Below are positions 1 to 8,697 of a stretch of DNA of 64,000 nt, in pieces. A model generated the notes under the pieces. The model ran no database searches, had not been told where the DNA came from, and saw only the letters and a list, made by a program, of their open reading frames with translations. This stretch comes from an uncultured Parabacteroides sp. Its GTDB lineage: Bacteria; Bacteroidota; Bacteroidia; Bacteroidales; Tannerellaceae. Both the position numbers and the translations under genes were made by a program. The stretch is from the NCBI GenBank assembly GCA_934718155.1, contig CAKUZF010000013.1, positions 1 to 64,000 of the forward strand. Direction: 5' to 3'. Positions within the stretch are counted from its first letter, which is position 1, and the number at the start of each line of letters is the position of its first letter.

Positions 1-455
1 TTATTGAGCCTGTTTTAGCCGACTCTATGTTTAACTCTTAAAAGCTAGGTGAAAATTTACCGAAGTATTGTATATATTATGCGCTGCAAAAAAAAAATTC
101 GATATGCTCGCCTTTTGCGAAAAAACAAAGGGATTTGTGTAAAAATATCGTTGCCCGTTCCGATAAATTTCGTTGCCCGTCGTTTTAAATTTTGTTGCCC
201 ATTCGGATATATACGCATTGCCCATTCCGAAAAATTTTGTTGCCCGTGGTTTTTTACGCCGACGGGCAACGAAATTCACGCCCATCACCATGGTTTATCA
301 TGCCGACGGCCACGAGCGCAACCCCGACCGTAGCCGTTTCTCAGGAGACGCATCGGCAAGCGATCGCCTCGCCACTATCAATATGTCACAAAGCAAGCGA
401 AATTGCGCCCAACAACGATGCTTTACAGCACGAAAAAATATTATTTGAAATATAT
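1..455. other. Intergenic region without a supported gene
   Basis: No reading frame here looks like a real protein. The short frames that cross 31-520 are translations of a 22-bp tandem repeat and give repetitive, low-quality peptides rich in Phe, Ala, Arg and Cys. The main content is the repeat array at 150-282. From about 300 to 455 I see no recognisable element. The promoter of aspA starts at the right edge of this region. Confidence 0.7.
150..282. repeat. 22-bp-period intergenic repeat array, locus 1
   Basis: The 9-bp core GTTGCCCGT (or GTTGCCCAT/ATTGCCCAT) begins at 150, 172, 194, 217 and 239, so spacing is 22, 22, 23 and 22 bp. An inverted core ACGGGCAAC lies at 262-270 and can pair with the last direct copy (239-247), giving a perfect 9-bp stem. 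The 13-bp tails between cores are also related to each other and fall into A/T-rich subtypes. The same family recurs at 20568-20709 and 62612-62729. It is not a CRISPR array, because the inter-core segments are only 13 bp and are themselves repeated. Confidence 0.85.
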
Positions 456-486
456 TTTGTTTTCAAAATGATAGTCCGTATCTTTG
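456..486 (+). promoter_or_regulatory. aspA promoter (Bacteroidales sigma-ABfr type)
   Basis: A -33-type box TTTG lies at 456-459 and a -7-type box TATCTTTG at 479-486, separated by 19 bp. This fits the known Bacteroidales consensus TTTG-N19..21-TAnnTTTG exactly. The aspA start codon follows 34 bp downstream, leaving a short leader. It is the best-formed promoter I found in the window. Confidence 0.72.
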
Positions 487-520
487 GCGCCAGAAAATTA
501 CAACTTAAACTATTTATTCT

Positions 521-1945
521 ATGAAAACAGAAGCAACACGCGTGGAAAGCGACCTGTTAGGCGCACGTGAAATCCCCGCAAATGCATTGTATGGCGTACA
601 GACACTAAGAGGTATTGAGAACTTCCCGATCAGCAAGTTCCACCTCAACGAATATCCCCTCTTCATCAAAGGTCTTGCCTTTACAAAAATGGCAGCGGCT
701 CAGGCCAACCATGAGTTGGGTCTGCTGACAGACGAGCAGGCCAACGGCATCATCGTCGCATGCCAGGAGATTATCGACGGAAAGCATCACGAGCACTTCC
801 CTGTTGACATGATTCAAGGTGGCGCAGGCACTACAACCAACATGAATGCCAACGAGGTTATCGCCAACCGCGCTTTGGAAATCATGGGTCACAACCGTGG
901 CGAATACCAATACTGCTCGCCCAACGACCACGTGAACTGTGCGCAATCCACCAACGACGCATATCCTACAGCTATCCATATTGGCCTTTATTATTCTCAT
1001 CAGAACCTGCTCCCCCACCTGCAGATGTTGATCGACTCCTTCGACAAGAAAGGCAACGAGTTCGCTCACATCATCAAGATGGGCCGTACGCAGTTGGAGG
1101 ATGCCGTTCCTATGACTTTGGGACAGACTTTCCATGGCTTCGCAAGCATCTTGCGCGACGAGATCAAGCATTTGAACGAGGCAGCGGCAGACTTCCTGAC
1201 CGTCAACATGGGAGCAACCGCCATCGGCACGGGCATCTGCGCTGAGCCGGGCTACGCAGAGAAATGCGTCAGCGCATTGGCTAAGATCACCAACCTGCCG
1301 TTCACTTTGTCGGGCGACTTGGTAGGCGCTACATCCGACACCTCTTGCATGGTTGGCTACGCAGCGGCCTTGAAGCGTGTAGCTGTCAAGATGAATAAGA
1401 TTTGCAACGACTTGCGTCTGTTGGCCAGCGGTCCGCGCTGTGGCTTGGGCGAGTTCAACTTGCCTGCTATGCAGCCGGGTTCTTCAATCATGCCGGGCAA
1501 GGTAAACCCCGTTATCCCCGAGGTGATGAACCAGATCTGCTACAAGGTGATCGGCAACGAGCTGTGCGTAACGATGGCTGGCGAAGCGGCCCAGATGGAG
1601 CTGAACGCCATGGAGCCGGTTATGGCACAGTGCTGCTTCGAGTCGATCGACTTGATGGCGAACGGTATGGACACATTGCGCACTCGCTGCGTGGATGGCA
1701 TCATCGCCAACGAGGAGCATTGCAAGGCCAACGTTCATAACAGCATTGGCGTCGTGACGGCTTTGAACCCTGTCATCGGCTATAAGAACTCTACGAAGAT
1801 CGCTAAGGAGGCTATGGCAACTGGCCGCAGCGTTTACGACCTGGTGCTCGAGCATGATATCCTGAGCAAGGAAGACTTGGATACCATCTTAAGCCCAGAG
1901 AACATGATTCACCCTGTTAAACTGAATATTCATCCTAAACACTAA
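521..1945 (+). CDS. aspA: Aspartate ammonia-lyase
   Basis: Cytosolic enzyme of the fumarase/aspartase superfamily that reversibly deaminates L-aspartate to fumarate and ammonia. In anaerobic Bacteroidales it feeds fumarate respiration. The protein is 474 residues, the usual family length. The superfamily signature GSSIMPGKVNP is present at about residues 317-327 and carries the flexible catalytic loop serine. The GRTQLEDAVPMTLGQ and QSTNDAYPTA motifs line the active site. Fumarase C is the close alternative; the aspartase-like N-terminus (ESDLLGAREIPANALYGVQT) favours AspA. The gene is monocistronic, with a consensus promoter in front and a strong terminator 15 bp behind. Confidence 0.93.
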   Translation: MKTEATRVESDLLGAREIPANALYGVQTLRGIENFPISKFHLNEYPLFIKGLAFTKMAAAQANHELGLLTDEQANGIIVACQEIIDGKHHEHFPVDMIQGGAGTTTNMNANEVIANRALEIMGHNRGEYQYCSPNDHVNCAQSTNDAYPTAIHIGLYYSHQNLLPHLQMLIDSFDKKGNEFAHIIKMGRTQLEDAVPMTLGQTFHGFASILRDEIKHLNEAAADFLTVNMGATAIGTGICAEPGYAEKCVSALAKITNLPFTLSGDLVGATSDTSCMVGYAAALKRVAVKMNKICNDLRLLASGPRCGLGEFNLPAMQPGSSIMPGKVNPVIPEVMNQICYKVIGNELCVTMAGEAAQMELNAMEPVMAQCCFESIDLMANGMDTLRTRCVDGIIANEEHCKANVHNSIGVVTALNPVIGYKNSTKIAKEAMATGRSVYDLVLEHDILSKEDLDTILSPENMIHPVKLNIHPKH

Positions 1946-1960
1946 ACTATCAACGAGCGG

Positions 1961-1998
1961 GCCGTCCACTTCCAACTGCGAGGTGGACGGCTTTTTTT
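1961..1998 (+). terminator. Rho-independent terminator of aspA
   Basis: A perfect 9-bp stem GCCGTCCAC / GTGGACGGC (1961-1969 and 1983-1991) is followed directly by seven T residues. It lies 15 bp after the aspA stop. Confidence 0.9.
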
Positions 1999-2071
1999 AT
2001 GCCCCTATCGCTCGTCAGGGCTTCCTGGCATCGCTTGCGCCCCTCTCGACGGAGGGCGGACTATTTCACCG

Positions 2072-2109
2072 CAGACCCCACAGTCGCGACACGCCGACTA
2101 TGGGGTCTG
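2072..2109. repeat. Two-tier inverted repeat between convergent genes
   Basis: The outer arms CAGACCCCA (2072-2080) and TGGGGTCTG (2101-2109) are perfectly complementary, and inside them AGTCG and CGACT also pair. The result is a nearly continuous stem with a loop of about 8 bp. There is no T tract on either strand, so it is not a classical terminator. It could still end transcription of the convergent genes or protect 3' ends. A second strong hairpin followed by the same ATGGGGTCTGCG-like word lies at 47338-47382. Confidence 0.6.
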
Positions 2110-2151
2110 GAAGCCTATACCGCAGGGGGGCTGAGCGGCGGCGGAAAAGAG

Positions 2152-3879
2152 TTATTCCAAACTGCGAAGCTGCTTGCGGCCTTCGGCCACCATGCGCTCT
2201 ACGTCCACCTCAGGACCAACCTCTACGGGGGCGAACTTCTCTACCGTGGCATTCAGTCGGTTGAGCTTGTCGCCCTTCAGCTCCGCACGGAGAATGCGAA
2301 TCTTCTCGAAGTCTTGAATGCCTTCCACCAAACGCTTCATGCGGATGCTGCTGCCAGCTGGATAGACCAAACAGCAATCGCCCGCGGGCCATGTGCGGAA
2401 ACGAGAGTCGTGCCAAGCATCCTTCACCCAGCTGTTGTAGGCCCAACGCAGATAGCCGCTGTAGCCCGCCGCTGCCGCATGCCATCCTAAGAACACGCTC
2501 TCAGCGGGATTGGAGAAGGTAAATGTGTTCGGACGAGCCGGGCTGCAACAGGTGTAGAACGTCACCCGGTTGCCCTTCGCCAAATGGCTGCTCAACTGCT
2601 CGGGAGTAAGCAACGGCTGCTGATAAGAGAAGCTGATGTCATACATACGCTCAGCCACTTCCGGACCGAAATAATTGACGGCTCCCTTCACTTTCCACTG
2701 CTTATCGGCCTTATACAACACTTGATAGGCAGGTTCGAGCAACTCCTTCGGTCGCTCGTCCATCGCGATGCAGGTCTTTCCAAACCAACCCTTCGCCTTC
2801 AGATGCGAAGCAAAATCGCGCAGGAAGGGCAACAGGTAGGCCTCATACGCGGGCGAACCCGGCTCCAGCTTGACCTGTTGCGTGCAATGGTGAGCCTCGT
2901 CGTAATACTCAAAAATCAAGTGCCAAGGCACAATCGTGTAGCAGTCGATCTGCTCCGTGATGCCGCAGCTCATCATAAACTCCACCCAGCGGTCGAACAC
3001 GGCGTAATCGTAGCTCCAAGAGCCGTCCACCGCCTTCCGCTTGCCTATCATGCTCTCGAAAGGATCCTCGGTCTGCGAGTTCCAGGGGTGCTGAATGACA
3101 CTGGTGGTAATCACCTTCTGCCCCGCATGGGCCAACTCGGTCATCAACGGGCGCATCAGCTCAAAATGAGCCTCGCTCCACAGGGGAACATCGTGGAAAC
3201 GGGCCACGGCGTAGGGGTTCTGCCACAAATCGAGGTGGAAAGCCCAGTCAGCGGGATCGGGCAACTGTCGCTTGCCGACCTGAAGGGTAAAGGGCAGCGT
3301 GGCCGTCTGGCCATCAAACGTGGCCGTCAGCGTGCCCTTATAGCGGCCAGGAGCAGCATCCCGAGGCACGGCGATCTCCATCCACATGGGACGCAACGTT
3401 TGCGACTCGACAGCCATCATAGGCGCCGGATCCAAGCGATCGGCCACCAAGAAGGAATCGAAAGCAGCCGTCAGATGGGCATCATGATGGGGCTTGCCAT
3501 CCTTGCCTAAATAGGAATCGGTCAGTACGTAACGAACGAAATAGGTGTTCACCGCATCGGCCGGGATCACCGCCTTGCCGGCACGCAGATCGCTCACGGC
3601 AAAGCTCAACTCCTTCACTCCTTGCGGAGCCAGCAAAACAGCTTGCGCATTGACGCGCTCGCCTCGCCAAGCGTAAAGATCCAACTGCTTCGACAGCGTA
3701 GGCACGGCGTTCTTCTGATACCGCAAATCAGTGGTGCCCCACCCCAACTTGGTCTGTTTCACGGCTTGCCACGGTGCCACATCGGCTGGATGAGGATCAG
3801 GCAGCTCTACGTCGGCCTGCTGCGCAAACAGGGGCAATGCTGTGAGCAGCAGCCCCACTATCCATTCTCTCTTTTTCAT
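2152..3879 (-). CDS. Secreted DUF4091 glycoside hydrolase-like protein
   Basis: A 575-residue exported protein with an N-terminal Sec signal (MKKREWIVGLLLTALPLFAQ). The first ~220 residues look like beta-sandwich modules. The middle has a TIM-barrel-like character with motifs such as HLDLWQNPYAVAR and AMDERP, and the C-terminal ~70 residues match DUF4091 (YPAGSSIRMKRLVEGIQDFEKIRIL). Such proteins are widespread in gut and oral Bacteroidales and are treated as putative glycosidases; the substrate is unknown. The start at 3879 is supported by the signal peptide. The next gene upstream on the strand ends 43 bp away, so co-transcription is possible. Confidence 0.75.
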   Translation of the reverse strand: MKKREWIVGLLLTALPLFAQQADVELPDPHPADVAPWQAVKQTKLGWGTTDLRYQKNAVPTLSKQLDLYAWRGERVNAQAVLLAPQGVKELSFAVSDLRAGKAVIPADAVNTYFVRYVLTDSYLGKDGKPHHDAHLTAAFDSFLVADRLDPAPMMAVESQTLRPMWMEIAVPRDAAPGRYKGTLTATFDGQTATLPFTLQVGKRQLPDPADWAFHLDLWQNPYAVARFHDVPLWSEAHFELMRPLMTELAHAGQKVITTSVIQHPWNSQTEDPFESMIGKRKAVDGSWSYDYAVFDRWVEFMMSCGITEQIDCYTIVPWHLIFEYYDEAHHCTQQVKLEPGSPAYEAYLLPFLRDFASHLKAKGWFGKTCIAMDERPKELLEPAYQVLYKADKQWKVKGAVNYFGPEVAERMYDISFSYQQPLLTPEQLSSHLAKGNRVTFYTCCSPARPNTFTFSNPAESVFLGWHAAAAGYSGYLRWAYNSWVKDAWHDSRFRTWPAGDCCLVYPAGSSIRMKRLVEGIQDFEKIRILRAELKGDKLNRLNATVEKFAPVEVGPEVDVERMVAEGRKQLRSLE

Positions 3880-3922
3880 GATATATACTATATTTAAATA
3901 AGTAAAGCAATTTCTTCCACGC

Positions 3923-6031
3923 TTACCGTCGAGCGGTCATGCGCTTGATGATGCTATACGCATTATAGATGCCCAGCTCGCCCGCCTTGCTCAGATCGGC
4001 GATGCCGTCCGTGGCTTGTCCGAGCGAGAGCTTCGCCAACCCCCGATTGAAGTAGGCCGCCGCAAAGTCGGGATCGCGACGGATAGCCTCGTCGTAATCT
4101 GCGATCGCAGCCCTGAAGTCGCGCTGTGCGCAACGGAGGTTTGCCCGATTGAAATAGGCAAACACGAAGCTGGGGTTCAGCTGAATCACCCGGTCGTAGT
4201 CGCGAATGATTTGCTCGTGCTCAACCGCCCGGCGATTGTCTCTGAGCTGGGCCATCTTCGCATCGCTCGGCTTCACCGTGTTGGGGCGAGCTGTTTTGCC
4301 TATATTCAGGTTCATAGAGCCATTTGTCAAATCGTAGTCCTCCTCCTGCGTCTGCTGCGACTGGTTATACATCAGCTGCTTATAGCGTTCCACCGCCCGG
4401 CAGAAGTAGGCCAAGGCGAAATCGGGATTCAACTCGATCACCCGGTCTAAGTCGGCTATCGACTCGGCGAAGTCTTGCACCAGCATGAAGTCCATCGCCC
4501 GTCCGAAGAGGGCAAACACCAAGCTCGGATCGCGGTCGATGCGTGCGCTGTAATCGTCGATGGATTGGAAATGGCGAGCGATCTGATCCTCAGAGAGGGC
4601 TCCCTCCTCGTTGGTCAAGCGAAGCTGATGGCTCAACACCATCAAGCGATTGAAGTCTTCTACCGACTTATCATAATAGACCAATTTCTTGACGGGGTCG
4701 GGCTTCTCGTAGTAGGTCAGCACAAACTGCGGTTCGAGATCCACCTTCACGTTGCGATCCTGCACGCGGCCACGCACCTCGCTTTGGTATTTGCTCTTGC
4801 GCTGCTCCTCCTTGTCGTAAACCACCAAGCGATTGAATTTATTGATGTTGCGATCCGATTCCTCTCGGGTGTTGCGTTCCTCGTCGGTCAGCTCGTCGTT
4901 GTCTGTCGCGGAGTCTTTCTTGCTCGGCAGCTGCCCCTTCTTGGCCTGCTCTTCCATGCGAATGGCCGCCCAATAGTCGCGGTCGGCACCAGCCACGTCG
5001 CCCAGCTTGCGCTTCGCCTCCGAACGGCTGACGAAGCCCGGCAAGAAGGAGGGATACTCGTTGAGCACCTTGTCGTAGTCGTCGATCGCCCCGCGATAAT
5101 CGCCTGTCTCAAAGCGCAGCAAAGCTCGGTTGTAGATGGCCATGAAGTTGTCGGGCTGTTGCTCGATAACCACATCGAAGTCTTCGATCGCCCGGTTGTT
5201 GTCGCCCACCTGATAGCGCAACAGGCCTCGGTTGAAACGTGCGATCAGGTTGCGCGAATCCAAGTCGATCACCTGGTCGTAGTCGGCCATCGCTCCGCGC
5301 AGATCGTTCATTTGGTAGCGCACCAAACCCCGATTGATGTAATAGCCGCTCTCACGGGTGTCGAAACGGAGCGCCTCGTTCAAATCGTCAAGCGCCTGCT
5401 GGAAATGTCCCATCTGATAATGCAAGATGGCGCGATTGCCGTAAGCGGGAGGGTAATAAGGGTCCATAGAGATTGCCTTGTCGTAGTCGGCCAAGGCCTT
5501 TAGGGTATCGCCCTTTTCGATATACATGGCTCCACGCGAAAGATAGGTCATCGCATATTTGGGGTGAGCCCGCAAGAGGTCGTCGAAAGTCTTCTCTGCC
5601 CCCTCGTAATCCTTCTTTTGGATGTAAGCAACAGCCATGTTGACCAGCATTTGCCGATCCTCGGGCTTAAACTCCAAGCCTTTCGTGTAGTCTTTGATTG
5701 CCTCGTCGTAGGCATCGAGGCTCTGATGGGCAATGCCACGGGCATAATAGGCCTGCGTTAAAAAAGGGTTCCGCTGAAGACAAAGCGAGCAGTCTTCTTC
5801 GGCACCCTTATAGTCGTCCAGGTTGATCTTGGCCACAGCCCGATAGAAATAAGGCTCCGCCAACCAAGGCTTTGCCTTGATCACCTGATTGAAATACTGA
5901 ATGGAAAGCACATAATCCTCGAAATAAAGGGCGTTGCGGCCAATCGCCATCACCCTATCCGTATTGATTTGCGCATGGAGCAGTGCGACCATGCACTGCA
6001 TAAGTATAAAGAGAAATGCCTTCTTCATCAT
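3923..6031 (-). CDS. Exported TPR-repeat protein
   Basis: A 702-residue protein with a signal peptide (MMKKAFLFILMQCMVALLHA), followed by many tandem 34-residue tetratricopeptide repeats. Recurrent motifs such as AIxDYDxAI, AYxNRGL and ADLDRVIELNPDFALAY show the TPR pattern. There are two TPR blocks, roughly residues 25-355 and 495-690, separated by a charged linker (about 365-480). TPR solenoids bind partner proteins, and the signal places this one in the periplasm or at the inner face of the outer membrane. The specific partner is unknown. It is conserved in Bacteroidales as a hypothetical protein. Confidence 0.8.
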   Translation of the reverse strand: MMKKAFLFILMQCMVALLHAQINTDRVMAIGRNALYFEDYVLSIQYFNQVIKAKPWLAEPYFYRAVAKINLDDYKGAEEDCSLCLQRNPFLTQAYYARGIAHQSLDAYDEAIKDYTKGLEFKPEDRQMLVNMAVAYIQKKDYEGAEKTFDDLLRAHPKYAMTYLSRGAMYIEKGDTLKALADYDKAISMDPYYPPAYGNRAILHYQMGHFQQALDDLNEALRFDTRESGYYINRGLVRYQMNDLRGAMADYDQVIDLDSRNLIARFNRGLLRYQVGDNNRAIEDFDVVIEQQPDNFMAIYNRALLRFETGDYRGAIDDYDKVLNEYPSFLPGFVSRSEAKRKLGDVAGADRDYWAAIRMEEQAKKGQLPSKKDSATDNDELTDEERNTREESDRNINKFNRLVVYDKEEQRKSKYQSEVRGRVQDRNVKVDLEPQFVLTYYEKPDPVKKLVYYDKSVEDFNRLMVLSHQLRLTNEEGALSEDQIARHFQSIDDYSARIDRDPSLVFALFGRAMDFMLVQDFAESIADLDRVIELNPDFALAYFCRAVERYKQLMYNQSQQTQEEDYDLTNGSMNLNIGKTARPNTVKPSDAKMAQLRDNRRAVEHEQIIRDYDRVIQLNPSFVFAYFNRANLRCAQRDFRAAIADYDEAIRRDPDFAAAYFNRGLAKLSLGQATDGIADLSKAGELGIYNAYSIIKRMTARR

Positions 6032-6100
6032 ATTTTACTGATATCGGAAGGCAAATGTAAGTAAATTATCTTATTCTCCCTCTATATTGATTCTTCTTTC

Positions 6101-6658
6101 TCACTTTCCGATCGCCTTCGCACGGTAAGAGCAACGCACCGAACCCTTGACGATATTATTCAGTTTGCTCTTGTTTAACTGGCGGCGGATGGCCGAGATG
6201 TTGTCGATGAAGACATGGCCGGTCAGATGCTCACACTCGTGCTGCACGATGCGCGCCGCAAAGCCTGAGATCTCCTCCACGTGCTCCTGCCAATCGGTGT
6301 CGAAATACTTGATGCGGATAGCTTTAGAACGGGTCACCTTCTCGTGTATGCCAGGCAAGCTCAAGCAGCCCTCCTCCATCGAGTCGGTCTCCTCGCTTTT
6401 CTCCAGAAACACAGGGTTGATCATCGTGCGCTTGAATCCTGCGCACTCCTTGAAGTCGTCTTTCAGCACATCGCCATCGATTACCAACAATTGCAGCGAC
6501 AAGCCCACCTGCGGAGCGGCCAAACCTACTCCGTCGGCTTTGTACATCGTCTCGTACATATTGTCGACAAGTTGTTTCAACTCAGGGTAATCTTTCGTAA
6601 CCTCCTCAGCCTCTTTACGCAAAACAGGCTGACCATACAAATAAACGGGTAAAATCAT
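6101..6658 (-). CDS. def: Peptide deformylase
   Basis: A 185-residue cytosolic metalloenzyme that removes the N-formyl group from nascent proteins. All three family motifs are present: GVGLAAPQVGLS (motif 1, about residue 43), EGCLSLP (motif 2, metal-binding Cys), and QHECEHLTGHVF (motif 3, HExxH with both metal-binding histidines). Length is typical for type I/III enzymes. The gene begins 5 bp after the ruvX stop, so the two are almost certainly co-transcribed. Confidence 0.96.
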   Translation of the reverse strand: MILPVYLYGQPVLRKEAEEVTKDYPELKQLVDNMYETMYKADGVGLAAPQVGLSLQLLVIDGDVLKDDFKECAGFKRTMINPVFLEKSEETDSMEEGCLSLPGIHEKVTRSKAIRIKYFDTDWQEHVEEISGFAARIVQHECEHLTGHVFIDNISAIRRQLNKSKLNNIVKGSVRCSYRAKAIGK

Positions 6659-6663
6659 AAACT

Positions 6664-7083
6664 CTAACGGTATTTTTTACTTTCTAAATAGGCTTGAAGA
6701 ATAATCACAGCGCTGATTTCGTCCACACGCCCCTTCTCTTGGCGCTTCTTCTTGGGCATACCGCCCGCAATCATCGCTTGATGGGCCATCACGGAAGTGA
6801 AGCGCTCGTCATAATATTCCACGGGCACTTGAGGCATCACTCGCTTCAGATGGGTAACAAAGGCTTGCACATACCGCATGTTCTCCGAGGGCTCGTTGTT
6901 CATCTGCTTAGGCTGGCCCACCACAATCAGTTCCACAGGCTCCTTTGCCATGTAGTCGCACAGGAACTGCACCAACTCACCACTGGGAACCGTAGCCAAA
7001 CCATTCGCAATCAACTGCAGGGAATCCGTCACGGCCACTCCCGTGCGCTTTCTGCCGTAATCTATCGCTATTATTCTTGCCAT
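6664..7083 (-). CDS. ruvX: RuvX/YqgF-type RNase H-fold nuclease
   Basis: A 139-residue protein of the YqgF family (putative pre-16S rRNA processing nuclease, also called Holliday junction resolvase-like). The N-terminal IIAIDYGRKRTGVAVTD contains the first catalytic Asp of the RNase H fold. VVGQPKQMNNEPSE and YYDERFTS follow the family pattern, and VDEISAVIILQAYLE near the C-terminus supplies the last acidic residue. It sits directly upstream of def. Confidence 0.93.
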   Translation of the reverse strand: MARIIAIDYGRKRTGVAVTDSLQLIANGLATVPSGELVQFLCDYMAKEPVELIVVGQPKQMNNEPSENMRYVQAFVTHLKRVMPQVPVEYYDERFTSVMAHQAMIAGGMPKKKRQEKGRVDEISAVIILQAYLESKKYR

Positions 7084-7152
7084 GCGTGCAAAGGTACGGA
7101 TAAAAAGCTTACGACGGACACCAAAATCTGAAAACTCTACCTGGCAAGCCGA

Positions 7153-8550
7153 TTAATAGGCGTTCTTCTCGCCACGAAACATATTCAACACCGTGACTAC
7201 GATGATCTTCAAATCGAGGAAGAAGGTCCAGTTCTCAATATACCACACGTCTCGCTTCACGCGGCCTTCCATCTGTTCGAGCGTTTTGGTCTCGCCTCGG
7301 TAGCCTGTCACCTGCGCCCAGCCGGTCACACCGGGTTTCACCAGGTGACGAACCATGTATTTATCGATCAAAGCAGAGTATTGCTCCGTGTGTTTCAACA
7401 TGTGCGGACGAGGGCCAACCACCGACATATCGCCAAGCAGGACATTCACAAACTGGGGGAACTCGTCGAGATTGGTGCGTCGGAGGAAGTTGCCAATACG
7501 GGTCTTTCGAGGGTCATCTTTCACCGCCTGCTTGGTATCGGCCTCGGCGTTGACACGCATTGTGCGGAATTTAAAGCATTCGAAGTCATGACCATACAGA
7601 CCCGTTCGTTTCTGCTTAAACAGGATTGGGCCCGGCGAACTAAGTTTGATCAAGGTGCCTACCACAAGGTAAAGGATGGGGTAGATAGTCAGCAACACAC
7701 ACAACGAGAAACAGATGTCGAACGCTCGTTTCAGACAACGGTTGTAAGTTGACTGCAAAGGCTCTCGACGAACAGTCAGCAGTGGGATCGACTCCATCAC
7801 CTCCATCACCATGCTCTTCTTCACTTCACGATAGAACTCGGGCACAATATAGAAACGAAGCATGTGTTTCTCAGAGAAGTTGAGCAAACGAACAATCTTC
7901 CCGTCGTTCGTGGCCGGAAGCGTACAGTAGATCTCATCAATATCGTTGGCCAGCACATAAGCCTCCACCTCATCAGTGCTACCCTGGTAGTTGGGCAGGA
8001 TCTGCTGAAGAGCCTTGTTATCATCGAAAAAGCCAAGCACATTGAAGCCATAGCTCAAGTCGTCTTTCATGACCTGGTAAAGCTCCATGCCATTCTTGCC
8101 GGCTCCAATAATAACGACCCGCTTGAAGTTGTAACCTTTACGGCGGTAGAACTTCAGCGACTGTCGAACGAAGACACGCCACAATCCAAACACGACCAAT
8201 GCCGACGCATAAAACACCAATAAGAAGGTGGCCAAAACATCGGCAAGATTCAAAAATATCAAGCAAGTAGCGAAAAGCAACACCAGCACCGTCACCAAAC
8301 TCAAGGCGCGCTGCACAATCTTGTCGATGAAGACTACCGACAGATGCAGTTTGAGAGGGACGAAATAGAGCGAAAAAAAGTAGCAGAAATTCAAAAGCAG
8401 CAACACCTCACGCTGGTTTTGCACAATAGCCTGCGTGAAATGAGCATCCATTAGGTTGAAAACAAGCAAAAACACCAAGTTAAGAACGAACAGATCGCCC
8501 AACCCGATCAACCACTGGATCAAATAACCATGTTTCTTATTAAACACCAT
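7153..8550 (-). CDS. Undecaprenyl-phosphate sugar phosphotransferase (WcaJ-like)
   Basis: An integral membrane enzyme that moves a hexose-1-phosphate onto undecaprenyl phosphate, the priming step of exopolysaccharide or capsule synthesis. Residues ~1-130 form four to five membrane segments. A CoA-binding/Rossmann-like domain follows (RVVIIGAGKNGMELY). The C-terminal ~190 residues are the bacterial sugar transferase domain, with SPGPILFKQKRTG, FKFRTM and LDEFPQFVNVLLGDMSVVGPRP. The frame is open to 8679, but the extra N-terminus is implausible and would run through the ompA terminator, so I place the start at 8550 (465 aa, MVFNKKHGYLIQW). No glycosyltransferase cluster is adjacent. Confidence 0.88.
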   Translation of the reverse strand: MVFNKKHGYLIQWLIGLGDLFVLNLVFLLVFNLMDAHFTQAIVQNQREVLLLLNFCYFFSLYFVPLKLHLSVVFIDKIVQRALSLVTVLVLLFATCLIFLNLADVLATFLLVFYASALVVFGLWRVFVRQSLKFYRRKGYNFKRVVIIGAGKNGMELYQVMKDDLSYGFNVLGFFDDNKALQQILPNYQGSTDEVEAYVLANDIDEIYCTLPATNDGKIVRLLNFSEKHMLRFYIVPEFYREVKKSMVMEVMESIPLLTVRREPLQSTYNRCLKRAFDICFSLCVLLTIYPILYLVVGTLIKLSSPGPILFKQKRTGLYGHDFECFKFRTMRVNAEADTKQAVKDDPRKTRIGNFLRRTNLDEFPQFVNVLLGDMSVVGPRPHMLKHTEQYSALIDKYMVRHLVKPGVTGWAQVTGYRGETKTLEQMEGRVKRDVWYIENWTFFLDLKIIVVTVLNMFRGEKNAY

Positions 8551-8626
8551 ATCTAATATGTAATATTGGCACAAAATTACATATTTTTTACGGCACAAAA
8601 AAGGGGGGATAAAGTACAAAGCAAAA

Positions 8627-8660
8627 AAAAGCCCAAGGCGATGTGCCCTGGGCTTTGCGC
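8627..8660 (-). terminator. Terminator of the OmpA-family gene
   Basis: On the minus strand a 10-bp stem AGCCCAGGGC / GCCTTGGGCT (one G-T wobble) is followed by a run of T. It lies about 40 bp past the stop of the gene at 8698 and separates it from the downstream sugar transferase gene. Confidence 0.82.
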
Positions 8661-8697
8661 CTCTGCCCTCATCGGACATCAGCTAATACATTCAATC

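Noticed and set aside
150..282. CRISPR array
   Set aside because: Repeat cores are 9 bp and the 13-bp spacers are themselves repeated, so spacers are not unique; no cas genes are in the window.
31..524. Small proteins encoded across the left repeat array
   Set aside because: The frames only translate 22-bp repeats, lack start signals and exist on both strands equally.
4475..5503. 342-residue plus-strand protein opposite the TPR gene
   Set aside because: Antisense shadow of repetitive TPR coding sequence; composition is biased to Val, Ala, His and Leu with no domain.
8551..8679. 43-residue N-terminal extension of the sugar phosphotransferase
   Set aside because: It runs through the ompA terminator, has no family match, and the start at 8550 gives the normal length.
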